A DNA stretch of 17,925 nt from JAJNBA01 sp035512775 (GTDB taxonomy: Bacteria > Actinomycetota > UBA4738 > HRBIN12), in assembly GCA_035512775.1 (NCBI GenBank), contig DATKDI010000063.1, positions 1-17,925 on the forward strand. The letters run 5' to 3'. A program made the translations under genes and the position numbers. Of this stretch, positions 5,786 to 13,639 are shown in pieces. Within the stretch, counting starts at the first letter, position 1, and each line of letters starts with the position of its first letter. The notes under the pieces were generated by a model, which did no database searches, was not told the DNA's origin, and saw nothing but the letters and a program-made list of their open reading frames with translations.

Positions 5786-6879
5786 ACGAGTCGTATCGAC
5801 CCACGTGGGTCGAGGTGGACCTGGAGGCGATCCGCGACAACGCCCGGATCCTGAAGCCCGAGAACGCCGAGCTGATGGCGGTCGTGAAGGCGGATGGCTA
5901 CGGCCACGGCGACGTCGAGGTGGCCCGAGCCGCGATCGAAGCGGGTGCGACGTGGATGGGCGTGGCCCTCGTCGAGGAAGGACTGGAGCTCCGCGCCGCG
6001 GGCATCGAAGCACCGATCCTGGTGCTGTCGGAGCTCCCCGCCGGTTCTGAAGCTGTTGCCCTGGCCCATCGCCTCACGCCCACGTTGTATTCCGGGGAGG
6101 GTCTCGAGCGTCTCTCGGCAGCGGCGCGGGGCTCCGTGCCGGTCCACATCAAGATCGACACGGGGATGCATCGCGTCGGGGTATGGCCGCCCGAGGAGGC
6201 GCCCGCGTTCGCCCTTCGCGTGCAGGAGGCGGGGCTCGAGGTCGAGGGCCTCTTCACCCACTTCGCGCGCTCCGAGGAGGACGAAGTGACGACGAAGGAG
6301 CAGCTCGGGCTCTTCCTCGAGTCGGCCGAGGCGATCAGGTCCGAAGGCGTCACGCCACGACTCCTGCACGCGGCCAACTCGGGCGCGACGATCCTGCACC
6401 CCGATTCCCACCTCGACCTCGTCCGGCCCGGGATCGCGTTGTACGGGATCGAACCGGCGCCCGGCATCGGCTCCCATCTCGGTCTGCGGCCGGCGCTCAC
6501 CTGGCGGAGCCAGGTGAGCGCCGTGAAACGGCTGGCCGCCGGTGAAGCGATCTCCTACGGCCAGCGGTACCGGCTCGAGCGAGACGCCTGGGTGGCCACG
6601 GTGCCGGTCGGCTACGCGGACGGCTACCCTCGGCAGTTGACGAACGTGGGAGAGGTCCTGATCGGCGGGCGCCGATGCCGGGTGGCGGGAACGGTCACGA
6701 TGGATCAGCTCGTCGTGGACTGCGGTGACGGGGAGGTTCGGTTCGGCGATGACGTCGTGCTGATCGGGGAACAGGGGAGTGAGACGATCGGCGCCGATGC
6801 GCTCGGCCGGCTGTTCGGGACGATCGGATACGAGATCGTGAGCAGGATCGGCGAACGCGTCCCGAGGCGATACTCATGA
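5782..6879 (+). CDS. alr: Alanine racemase
   Basis: Alr is a PLP enzyme that converts L-alanine to D-alanine for peptidoglycan cross-links. The 365-residue product has the normal fold-type III length. The PLP lysine is Lys36 in AVVKADGYGHG. The second active-site region ISYGQRYRLERDAWVATVPVGYADGYPR supplies the opposing tyrosine, and MDQLVVDCG and HFARSEE are also recognisable. The start is GTG 5782 in the GTGA overlap with the preceding gene, with GGAGGG just upstream. The stop overlaps the next ATG (ATGA), so the genes are probably co-translated. A 15-bp perfect hairpin sits inside the gene at 6491-6523. Confidence 0.96.
   Translation: MNESYRPTWVEVDLEAIRDNARILKPENAELMAVVKADGYGHGDVEVARAAIEAGATWMGVALVEEGLELRAAGIEAPILVLSELPAGSEAVALAHRLTPTLYSGEGLERLSAAARGSVPVHIKIDTGMHRVGVWPPEEAPAFALRVQEAGLEVEGLFTHFARSEEDEVTTKEQLGLFLESAEAIRSEGVTPRLLHAANSGATILHPDSHLDLVRPGIALYGIEPAPGIGSHLGLRPALTWRSQVSAVKRLAAGEAISYGQRYRLERDAWVATVPVGYADGYPRQLTNVGEVLIGGRRCRVAGTVTMDQLVVDCGDGEVRFGDDVVLIGEQGSETIGADALGRLFGTIGYEIVSRIGERVPRRYS
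6491..6523 (+). repeat. 15-bp perfect hairpin inside alr
   Basis: The arm CGGCGCTCACCTGGC (6491-6505), loop GGA, and the exact complement (6509-6523) lie within the codons for the PALTWRSQVSAV segment. It is the longest uninterrupted coding hairpin I found in the window. Confidence 0.8.
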
Positions 6880-7934
6880 CCAAGCGGATGGCGACCACGC
6901 CCACCAAAGTGGCGGTAGGCGCCGTCGCCGCAGCCGGAGCTGTCGCCGTCGGCGTCGCGGGGCGGGCGCTCTGGCGCCGGCGACGTCCGGCCGACGGCAG
7001 CGGCACGTGGGCTCCGCCGCCGGAGGACCTCGGGCCGATCGAGGCGTTCGACGGGACCGAGCTCGCCGTGCGCGCGGCCGGACCACCCGATGGTCCGCTC
7101 CTACTGTTCTCACACGGGTTCAGCCTCGACATGACCACGTGGCGCGAGCAGTGGTCCGATCTCGGGGACGAGTTCCGCTGCGTCGCGCTCGATCACCGCG
7201 CGCACGGCCGGACCGAGGTGCCTGCGAGCGGCGACGTGACGCTGCGGTCGATGGGCCGAGATCTGGCGACGGTGCTGGACACGGTCGCACCGGGTCGGCG
7301 CGCCGTCCTCGTGGGTCACTCGATGGGCGCGATGGCCATCCTCGCGCTCGCCGAGCAGCGCCCGGATCTCTTCGGTGACCGGATCGCCGGGGTGGTGCTC
7401 CTCGGCGCGTCGGCGTCGGACCTGCTGCGAGGCGCGCTGGGCGGGGTGACCGACATCCTGCGGCCGCGGCTGGGGTCCCTCGCCACGGCAGCCCGCCGCG
7501 TGGATCGCCTCCGCAAGGCGATCCTCGCGGGCCCCGGAGACGTGTCTGCGATCGTCGCCCGCGTGACGCAGTTCGCCCCGGAGGCGCCAGACGACGTGGT
7601 GCATCATGTGCTGCACCTGGCGGAGCGCACGTCGTCCGTCGTCTGGACCGACGGCCTCTCGGAGCTGATCGGGATGGACTTCCGACACGCCCTGCCGCGG
7701 ATCACGGTGCCCGCACTCGTCGCGGTGGGAGATCAAGACCGCGTCACGCCCCCCGCCGCCGCCGTCGAGCTCGCCGCGGCGCTCCCGGAGGGAAGGCTGT
7801 TCATCGTCGAGGGAGCCGGGCATATCGCCATGCTGGAGAGGCCCGAGCGGCTCAACCCGGAGCTTCGGACCTTCGCCCGGCGGGCGTTGGCGCTCGGGAA
7901 GCCGCATGTCCGCAAGAAGGAAGGGGCGGCGTGA
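6876..7934 (+). CDS. Membrane-anchored alpha/beta-fold hydrolase
   Basis: A 352-residue alpha/beta hydrolase of unknown substrate. Residues about 11-33 form a hydrophobic Ala/Gly/Val-rich segment followed by RRRR, which fits an N-terminal membrane anchor with a cytoplasmic C-terminal domain by the positive-inside rule, although topology is uncertain. The catalytic domain has the oxyanion motif SHGF (79-82), the nucleophile elbow GHSMG with Ser149, the acid region VGDQDRVTP and the histidine in GAGHIAML. The ATG overlaps the alr stop (ATGA) and the stop overlaps the next GTG (GTGA). Hydrolases at this place between alr and tsaE are common in actinobacteria, but their role is not established. 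It could be an esterase, lipase or epoxide-type hydrolase. Confidence 0.88.
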   Translation: MTKRMATTPTKVAVGAVAAAGAVAVGVAGRALWRRRRPADGSGTWAPPPEDLGPIEAFDGTELAVRAAGPPDGPLLLFSHGFSLDMTTWREQWSDLGDEFRCVALDHRAHGRTEVPASGDVTLRSMGRDLATVLDTVAPGRRAVLVGHSMGAMAILALAEQRPDLFGDRIAGVVLLGASASDLLRGALGGVTDILRPRLGSLATAARRVDRLRKAILAGPGDVSAIVARVTQFAPEAPDDVVHHVLHLAERTSSVVWTDGLSELIGMDFRHALPRITVPALVAVGDQDRVTPPAAAVELAAALPEGRLFIVEGAGHIAMLERPERLNPELRTFARRALALGKPHVRKKEGAA

Positions 7935-8614
7935 CCCGAACACTGGCCGCCGTCGCCCTCGAGGCGGCCGACTGCACCAAGTGCCGGCTGGCGAACGGTC
8001 GAACACAGGTGGTTTTCGGCGTGGGGAACGCGGACGCCGACCTGATGTTCATCGGGGAGGCGCCGGGCTTCCACGAGGACAAACAGGGCGAGCCGTTCGT
8101 GGGGGCCGCCGGCCAGCTGCTAACGCGCATGCTGAACGAGGTGCTCGCCCTCGACCGCGGGGATGTCTACATCTGCAACGTCCTCAAATGCCGGCCCCCC
8201 GGCAACCGCGACCCGCAGGAGGACGAGATCGAGTCCTGCACGCCGTGGCTCGTGGAGCAGGTCTCCCTGATCCAGCCCAAGGTCATCGTCACGCTCGGCA
8301 ACTTCGCGACGAAGTTCGTCCTCCAGACCGCGCAGGGGATCACGCGGATGCGCGGGCGTACCTACCCGTGGCACGGTCGCACCGTGATCCCCACGTTCCA
8401 CCCGGCCGCGATCCTGCGGAGCGGCGGAGAGTCCTCGCGCCAGTTCCTCGAGCTCAGGGATGACTTCGAACTCGTCCGGGGGACCCTCGCCACACTCGAT
8501 CGCCCGCATGAGCCCGACCCCGGGCCGATGGCCGAGGCGGCTGCTCCTCAGCTCGCAGCCGTGACCGTGCCGGAGGCGGAACCGGTTCCCGAGGAGCAGC
8601 TCGAGCTGTTCTGA
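7931..8614 (+). CDS. Family 4 (type-4) uracil-DNA glycosylase, Fe-S
   Basis: Family 4 UDGs remove uracil from DNA to start base-excision repair and hold a 4Fe-4S cluster. The 227-residue product has four matching cysteines, Cys15, Cys18, Cys87 and Cys103. It also has the catalytic GEAPG (42-46), GEPFVGAAGQLL, CNVLKCRPPGNRDP and the C-terminal HPAAILR. The start is GTG 7931 in a GTGA overlap with the hydrolase; tsaE begins 2 nt after its stop. After the domain comes a loose Ala/Pro/Glu-rich tail ending exactly in QLELF (223-227), which matches the bacterial beta-clamp-binding pattern QLxLF. The clamp link is my inference; the glycosylase call is firm. Confidence 0.93.
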   Translation: MTRTLAAVALEAADCTKCRLANGRTQVVFGVGNADADLMFIGEAPGFHEDKQGEPFVGAAGQLLTRMLNEVLALDRGDVYICNVLKCRPPGNRDPQEDEIESCTPWLVEQVSLIQPKVIVTLGNFATKFVLQTAQGITRMRGRTYPWHGRTVIPTFHPAAILRSGGESSRQFLELRDDFELVRGTLATLDRPHEPDPGPMAEAAAPQLAAVTVPEAEPVPEEQLELF

Positions 8615-8616
8615 CC

Positions 8617-9135
8617 ATGGACATCGAGATCGAGACGGAGAACGCGGAGCGGACACGCGAGGTGGGCCAGGCGCTCGCATCGCTGCTTCAGCCGCGGGAC
8701 ACGGTGGTGCTGACGGGGGACCTCGGCGCCGGCAAGACCACGCTGGTCCAAGGGATCGGAAGCGGCCTCGGCGTGGAGGATCACGTCGCTTCCCCGACGT
8801 TCACGCTCGTTCGCGAATACTCGGGTCGCCTCGACGTGGCGCACGTCGACGTCTACCGCCTGGAGCGGGTCCAAGACGTCGTCGATCTGGCGTTGGACGA
8901 GCTGGGCGGCCCGGACCGGGTGCTCCTGGTCGAGTGGGGGGATGCCGTGTCGGACCTCCTCCCCGAGGACAGGCTCCGCGTGGAGCTGACGACGTCGCGA
9001 GCCGATGCCGACACCCGCCGGATCGTGGTGACGCCGCAGGGAGGGTCCTGGGCGGGTCGCTGGGAGCGCCTGGAGCACGCGCTCGAGCCGTTCCGACGCG
9101 ACGGTGATGGCGCTCCCGGCGGAGCAGGCCGATGA
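8617..9135 (+). CDS. tsaE: tRNA threonylcarbamoyladenosine biosynthesis ATPase TsaE
   Basis: TsaE is the ATPase that drives turnover of the TsaB-TsaD complex making t6A at position 37 of ANN-decoding tRNAs. The product is 172 residues. The P-loop GDLGAGKTT is at 34-42, followed by the family signatures SPTFTLVREY, HVDVYRL and LVEWGD. The C-terminus after about residue 145 (GGSWAGRWERLEHAL...) is a slightly long, variable tail. The gene begins 2 nt after the uracil-DNA glycosylase stop and overlaps tsaB as ATGA, so expression is likely by translational coupling. Confidence 0.95.
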   Translation: MDIEIETENAERTREVGQALASLLQPRDTVVLTGDLGAGKTTLVQGIGSGLGVEDHVASPTFTLVREYSGRLDVAHVDVYRLERVQDVVDLALDELGGPDRVLLVEWGDAVSDLLPEDRLRVELTTSRADADTRRIVVTPQGGSWAGRWERLEHALEPFRRDGDGAPGGAGR

Positions 9136-9839
9136 TCGTCGTCGGTATCGAGACCTCGACGCCGCAGACCTCCGTCGCGATCGGGACTGAGCGGGAGATG
9201 CTCGGGGCGGTCTCCGTGGCCGGGAAAGCTCGGCAGGAATCGGTGACACCTGCCCTGGAACAGCTGTGTCGCTGGACGGAGATCGAGCTGTCCCAGGTCG
9301 GCGGGATCGCGGTCGGCATCGGGCCAGGCCTGTTCACCGGACTCCGCGTGGGCATCGAGACCGCGAAGACCCTGGCGCAGGTGCTGGCCGTGCCGATCGT
9401 CGGGATCACGAGCCTCGACGCGCTCGCCTTCTCGGTCCGCCACACGCACAAGCTGATCGTCGCGGTGATCGACGGCCGACGGGGCGAGGTCTTCTCCGCC
9501 ATCTACCGAGCGCTCCCCGGAGGCGTGGTGAGGGGGAGCGAGTACTCGGTGGGGACGCCCGACCACCTCGGCGCCGAGCTCGAAACCCTGCCGGGGGAGA
9601 TGCTTGCGGTCGGAGACGGTGCCATCCTGTACCGGAGCCAGCTCGAGGAGCTGGGGAGTCGGGTCGAGTTCGCCTCCACGATCCGGGCGCATCCGGAGGC
9701 AGCGTCGCTGGTGGAGCTCGCGGTTCCGCGGTTCCTCCGAGAGGAGCACGACCGGCTGCACGACGTGGTGCCGATGTACCTGAGGAGATCGGATGCGGAG
9801 ATCGCGTGGGACAACAGGGAGCGAAGCGCCGGCGCTTGA
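9132..9839 (+). CDS. tsaB: tRNA threonylcarbamoyladenosine biosynthesis protein TsaB
   Basis: TsaB is the non-catalytic ASKHA-fold partner that dimerises with TsaD in the t6A complex. The 235-residue product begins MIVVGIETSTPQTSVAIG and contains the diagnostic GIGPGLFTGLRVG (62-74) and VAVIDGRRGEVFSAIY. Length is normal for the family. It starts in an ATGA overlap with tsaE and its 3' end overlaps rimI by 47 bp. With tsaE, rimI and tsaD alongside, the identity is secure. Confidence 0.94.
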   Translation: MIVVGIETSTPQTSVAIGTEREMLGAVSVAGKARQESVTPALEQLCRWTEIELSQVGGIAVGIGPGLFTGLRVGIETAKTLAQVLAVPIVGITSLDALAFSVRHTHKLIVAVIDGRRGEVFSAIYRALPGGVVRGSEYSVGTPDHLGAELETLPGEMLAVGDGAILYRSQLEELGSRVEFASTIRAHPEAASLVELAVPRFLREEHDRLHDVVPMYLRRSDAEIAWDNRERSAGA

Positions 9840-10344
9840 GGTCACGCGCATGCGCCGGCGTCACCTACGCGGCATCATGGCGATCGAGCGGCAGGTGTAC
9901 GCGCGTCCGTGGAGTCCCAACCTCTTCGCCGCGGAGATCACCGACCCGAACAACCGTAGCTACCTCGTGGCTCGCGTCCACAAGGAGGTCGTCGGGTACG
10001 GCGGCCTGATCTGTTACGGCGACGAGGCCCACATCACCAACGTCGCCGTGGATCCGATGCATCAGGGTCACGGGATCGCGACACGCCTGATGGCGGAACT
10101 GATCCCGCAGGCGATCGAGATGGGCGCCCGGGCCGTGTCCCTCGAGGTCCGGGTGACGAACTGGGGGGCCCAGCGGATCTACGCACGCTTCGGCTTCCGG
10201 CCGGTCGGGATCCGGCGGAACTACTACCAAGAGGTGAGCGAGGACGCGCTCATCATGTGGACCGACGACGTGAGGACCGCGGCGTACCGGGCACGCCTGG
10301 ACGAGATCGAGGAGACCCTTCCCCAGGGCGTGCGCTCCGCGTGA
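9793..10344 (+). CDS. rimI: Ribosomal-protein-alanine N-acetyltransferase
   Basis: A GNAT-fold acetyltransferase of 183 residues. RimI classically acetylates the N-terminal alanine of ribosomal protein S18, and relatives can have wider targets. The acetyl-CoA binding segment ITNVAVDPMHQGHGIATRLM, followed by ARAVSLEVRVTNWGAQRIYARFGFRPVGIRRNYY, is the typical RimI pattern. The ATG at 9793 lies 5 nt after GAGGAG and gives a 47-bp overlap with tsaB. The next in-frame ATG at 9850 would cut into the first beta strand (LEVTRMRRRHL), so 9793 is preferred. The stop overlaps the tsaD start as GTGA. A roughly 25-residue C-terminal extension after the GNAT core is not obviously conserved. Confidence 0.9.
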   Translation: MRRSRGTTGSEAPALEVTRMRRRHLRGIMAIERQVYARPWSPNLFAAEITDPNNRSYLVARVHKEVVGYGGLICYGDEAHITNVAVDPMHQGHGIATRLMAELIPQAIEMGARAVSLEVRVTNWGAQRIYARFGFRPVGIRRNYYQEVSEDALIMWTDDVRTAAYRARLDEIEETLPQGVRSA

Positions 10345-11348
10345 TCACCCTCGGCATCGAGACGTCGTGCGACGAGACCGCCGTGGCGGTCGTGGAGGAT
10401 ACGTTCCACGTCAGGGCGAACCTGATCGCTCGCCAGGAGCACCTGCACGAACGCTACGGGGGCGTCGTTCCCGAGGTCGCTGCGAGGGCGCACGTGGAGT
10501 CGTTGAACCCCCTGCTGGAGCAGGCCCTGCGCGAAGCCGACGTCTCGTTCCGCACCATCGACGGGGTCGCCGTCACCGTGGGCCCGGGGCTCGTCGGTGC
10601 CCTCCTGGTCGGGATGGCCGCGGCGAAGGCTGTTTCCCTGGCTGCCCGGATCCCCCTGATCGGCGTGAACCATCTGGAGGGCCACATCTGGGCGAATTTC
10701 CTCGTGCACGGGAAGCCGGACCCCCCCTACGTGGCCCTCGTGGTCTCGGGAGGGCACACGATGCTCGTGCACATGCCGGCGGTGCATCGCTACGAGCTGC
10801 TCGGGCAGACCCTCGACGACGCGGCCGGGGAGGCATTCGACAAGGTCGCGAGACTCCTCGGTCTTGGATTCCCCGGCGGTCCCGCCCTCGACGCGATGGC
10901 GGCCGAGGGCGATCCCACCGCCATCCGGTTCCCGAGGGCGATGGAGGGCTCGGGCGATCTCGACTTCTCGATGAGCGGGCTCAAGACGTCGGTCCTTCGA
11001 TACCTGCGAGCCGAGCAGGCGGCCGGCCACGACGTCTCCCTGCCCGACGTTGCGGCGTCGTTCCAGGAAGCGATCGTGGACGTGCAGGTGTCGAAGACCA
11101 TCGCGGCGGCGAAAGGTCGCGGAGTGGACACGGTCCTCCTCGGTGGCGGTGTCGTGGCGAACACGCGACTGCGCGACCGGATGAGCGAGGCGGGAACGTC
11201 AGAGGGGTTGCGGGTCCTCTATCCGTCGCTCGAGCTGTGCACGGACAACGCGGCGATGATCGCCACGGTCGGAGCGGCCAGGCTCGCTCGGGGGGAACGG
11301 TCCTCGCTGGACATCGCCGCAGACCCCAACCTAAGGTTGGTGTCGTGA
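10341..11348 (+). CDS. tsaD: tRNA N6-adenosine threonylcarbamoyltransferase TsaD
   Basis: TsaD is the catalytic subunit that transfers the threonylcarbamoyl group to A37 of tRNA. The 335-residue product starts VITLGIETSCDETAVAVVED and has HERYGGVVPEVAARAH, VTVGPGLVGALLVG, NHLEGHI (metal-binding His111 and His115) and LVVSGGHT, then DDAAGEAFDKVARLLGLG. All landmarks of the Kae1/TsaD family are intact. The GTG at 10341 overlaps the rimI stop (GTGA); the longer upstream frame is non-homologous. The stop overlaps the epimerase start in the same way. In many actinobacteria groES-groEL follow tsaD closely; here an epimerase and a sigma-factor pair lie between. Confidence 0.97.
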   Translation: MITLGIETSCDETAVAVVEDTFHVRANLIARQEHLHERYGGVVPEVAARAHVESLNPLLEQALREADVSFRTIDGVAVTVGPGLVGALLVGMAAAKAVSLAARIPLIGVNHLEGHIWANFLVHGKPDPPYVALVVSGGHTMLVHMPAVHRYELLGQTLDDAAGEAFDKVARLLGLGFPGGPALDAMAAEGDPTAIRFPRAMEGSGDLDFSMSGLKTSVLRYLRAEQAAGHDVSLPDVAASFQEAIVDVQVSKTIAAAKGRGVDTVLLGGGVVANTRLRDRMSEAGTSEGLRVLYPSLELCTDNAAMIATVGAARLARGERSSLDIAADPNLRLVS

Positions 11349-12289
11349 CGTCCGTCCTGGTGACCGGGGGCGCCGGGTTCATCGGCTCGCAGCTCGGTGA
11401 GCGCTTGCTCGCCGAAGGTCACCGTGTCGTGTCCGTCGACGATCTGACGACCGGGAAGATCGCGAACCTCGTCGAGGCGCGCGGCTACGGCAAGGAGTTC
11501 TCGTTCTTCAACATGGACGTGCGGGCCGACGGTCTCGCGTCGCTGTTCGAACGTCACCGGCCCGAGGTCGTGTTCCATCTCGCGGCGCAGGCGGGTGTTC
11601 GGCCATCGCTGGACGATCCGGTCCACGACGCGAGCGTCAACATCATGGGCCTGCTGAACGTGCTCGATGCCTCCGTGCACGTCGGCGCCCGCAAGGTGAT
11701 CTACGCGGCGAGCGGCGGCACGATGTACGGGGAGCCCCGCCGGCTTCCTACCAAAGAGACTGCCGCGCAGGGCTCCCGGCCGCTCTCTCCCTACGGTGTG
11801 TCGAAGAAGGTGGGTCTCGACTACCTCTCGTACTACCAGCGCTACCGAGGCCTGGACTACACGGCCGTCGCCCTCGCGAACGTCTACGGGCCCCGGCAGG
11901 ATCCCACCGGCGAAGCGGGTGTCGTCGCCATCTTCACGGCGAAGATGCTGACGGGCGAGGCGCCTACGATCTTCGGCGACGGCAACCAGACCCGCGACTT
12001 CGTCTTCATCGACGACACGGTGCACGCCTTCGTCCAGGCGATCGATCGGGGATCCGGCAAGCTCGTGAACATCGGCACCGGGCTGGAGACGAGCGTGAAT
12101 CACATCTACAAGGTGCTCGCCGAGCTCACCGGGTTCGCCGGTGAGCCGGAGCACGGCCCGCAGACTCCCGCGGAGCTTCGGCGGATGGCGCTCGACATCT
12201 CGGCAGCGGCGTCCGCGATCGCCTGGAAGCCGTGGACGCACCTGGAAGACGGCCTGGCGGAGACGGTGGCCTACCTCAAGGGCATCTGA
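11345..12289 (+). CDS. NAD-dependent epimerase/dehydratase, UDP-glucose 4-epimerase-like
   Basis: A 314-residue extended short-chain dehydrogenase/reductase acting on nucleotide sugars. The Rossmann motif GGAGFIG is at 8-14, with Asp32-Asp33 at the end of the second strand, favouring NAD. HLAAQAGVRPSLDDP and the catalytic region AASGGTMYGE...SPYGVSK, with Tyr150 and Lys154 as the YxxxK pair, are intact. ANVYGPRQDP and GDGNQTRDFVFIDD match UDP-glucose or UDP-N-acetylglucosamine 4-epimerases, but the substrate cannot be fixed from sequence. The GTG at 11345 overlaps the tsaD stop (GTGA), so it looks like the last gene of the long operon. It ends only 6 bp from the convergent membrane-protein gene, with no space for a terminator. 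Confidence 0.9.
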   Translation: MTSVLVTGGAGFIGSQLGERLLAEGHRVVSVDDLTTGKIANLVEARGYGKEFSFFNMDVRADGLASLFERHRPEVVFHLAAQAGVRPSLDDPVHDASVNIMGLLNVLDASVHVGARKVIYAASGGTMYGEPRRLPTKETAAQGSRPLSPYGVSKKVGLDYLSYYQRYRGLDYTAVALANVYGPRQDPTGEAGVVAIFTAKMLTGEAPTIFGDGNQTRDFVFIDDTVHAFVQAIDRGSGKLVNIGTGLETSVNHIYKVLAELTGFAGEPEHGPQTPAELRRMALDISAAASAIAWKPWTHLEDGLAETVAYLKGI

Positions 12290-12295
12290 GGACTA

Positions 12296-13639
12296 TCACC
12301 CTGGAGCGAGCCCGCCGGTCATGAAGTAACCCTCCCCTCCCGTCCGGCACGCGTCGGGAAGCCCGCCGATGGTGGCCTCGTCGGCGTACGCGCGGGGGAC
12401 GTACCCACCGCCCAACGACACTTCGTCGCCGAGGCGGGCCACCTCACGCCCCACGGGGTCGATCAGCACCGGTTCTTCCTGCTGCCGGTACACCAACGAG
12501 TAGCCATCCGGCCACAGGACGTAGATCGGTCTGGGAGACCGACCCGCGACGGCGAGACACCCATCGTGGATCACCAGTCTCCCTCCCCCCAGCGCCAGCA
12601 TCGAGGTCCCTTCGAACGGGTAGGTGAGGACCCTGGCGGACGCCATCGGGTGCTCAGCAACCCGCAACATGCCGACCGGTGAGGCGAGACCCAGCTCAGG
12701 GACGCACGCAACGACGTCGTACTCGTGTCCCGATCTGAGCGCCAAGAGTGCCCCGCCGAGCGAGAGCGGCAGCCTCACGGCCTCGTCTGGAGGCAGCACG
12801 CTCTCGACCCCCCAGCCGCCGACGCTGCGCGCAGCGTGCCCGACCTCCCCGCCGGTCTCGGGATCGAACACGTGGGCCACCCCCCAGAGCTCATACCCGC
12901 CTTCACCCGAGGACCACGAGGCCCTGCGATCGTTGTTGAGATGCAGTGTCGACCCCCAGACGCCGTCGTCTACGACCGTTGTCTCTCCCCACATGAGGCT
13001 GAGGTCCCGCCCGAGCTGGGCCGCCGTCTGGTGTTGGTCGACGAGCTCACTCTCTCGAGCTGTCCACGCACCATCGGCCAACGTGAACCGCGTGATCCAC
13101 CAGTCCGACCCACCGTCCGGGGGTGCCGCGAAGATGACCTCGTCCGGAGTGTCGACGATCGCACGCCAGCCGTCGGACGGCGCATGGACGGCCTGCGGAT
13201 CCACCAGGAACGAACGGAGCGCATCCGTCGCGGGCCCGGCGATCGACGAGGCCGGTGCACCGGGGGCCTCGAGTAGTTCCAACGGCACCTCGCGTGAGGC
13301 CGTCGCGCCGAACACGCTCGAGGAGTCGTCCCCGAGGAGCGCGACGCTCGGGTCGTACGTGGGGATGTCGCAGATCTCCTCGGGGTCCAGCCGGCTCGTG
13401 TCCGCCTGCGAAGGTGTCTGGCCGAGAGGACGGTCGGGTTCTTCTCGGAATGAGCTCCGAAGCACGCTGAACGATGCCAACGCGAGTGATAGTGAAAGAG
13501 CCCCAGCGACGAAGGCCGACGCTTTCCGCCGAGGCGGGTCGGGGAGGCGAGGGCCTCGGAGCGCACGCACACGGAGGTCGCCGACCTCAGGCTCCGAACG
13601 CCCGAGGGCGTCCAGGGATCTTCGCCAACGCTCAGTCAT
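12296..13639 (-). CDS. Single-pass membrane protein paired with the sigma factor (putative anti-sigma or sensor)
   Basis: The 447-residue product starts at ATG 13639, which overlaps the sigma-factor stop by 8 bp; a longer frame to 13678 would overlap much more and adds nothing recognisable. Residues 1-39 are short, charged and probably cytoplasmic. Residues about 40-60 form one transmembrane helix (AFVAGALSLSLALASFSVL). The remaining ~385 residues are probably outside. There is no zinc anti-sigma HxxxCxxC motif. The last ~94 residues (354-447) contain DGCLAV, YVLWPDGYSLV, REVARLGDEVSLGGGYVP and DACR, a compact domain of a kind I recall from secreted actinobacterial proteins, but I cannot name it. 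The tight overlap with the sigma gene suggests it regulates or senses for that factor. This is inference from position only. Confidence 0.72.
   Translation of the reverse strand: MTERWRRSLDALGRSEPEVGDLRVRALRGPRLPDPPRRKASAFVAGALSLSLALASFSVLRSSFREEPDRPLGQTPSQADTSRLDPEEICDIPTYDPSVALLGDDSSSVFGATASREVPLELLEAPGAPASSIAGPATDALRSFLVDPQAVHAPSDGWRAIVDTPDEVIFAAPPDGGSDWWITRFTLADGAWTARESELVDQHQTAAQLGRDLSLMWGETTVVDDGVWGSTLHLNNDRRASWSSGEGGYELWGVAHVFDPETGGEVGHAARSVGGWGVESVLPPDEAVRLPLSLGGALLALRSGHEYDVVACVPELGLASPVGMLRVAEHPMASARVLTYPFEGTSMLALGGGRLVIHDGCLAVAGRSPRPIYVLWPDGYSLVYRQQEEPVLIDPVGREVARLGDEVSLGGGYVPRAYADEATIGGLPDACRTGGEGYFMTGGLAPG

Noticed and set aside
12124..12146. 9-bp inverted repeat with a GTTCG loop in the epimerase gene, at first sight like a tRNA T-arm.
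   Set aside because: No other tRNA arms surround it, and 9-bp stems are expected by chance at this GC content. The same applies to the 9-bp repeat at 7502-7524.
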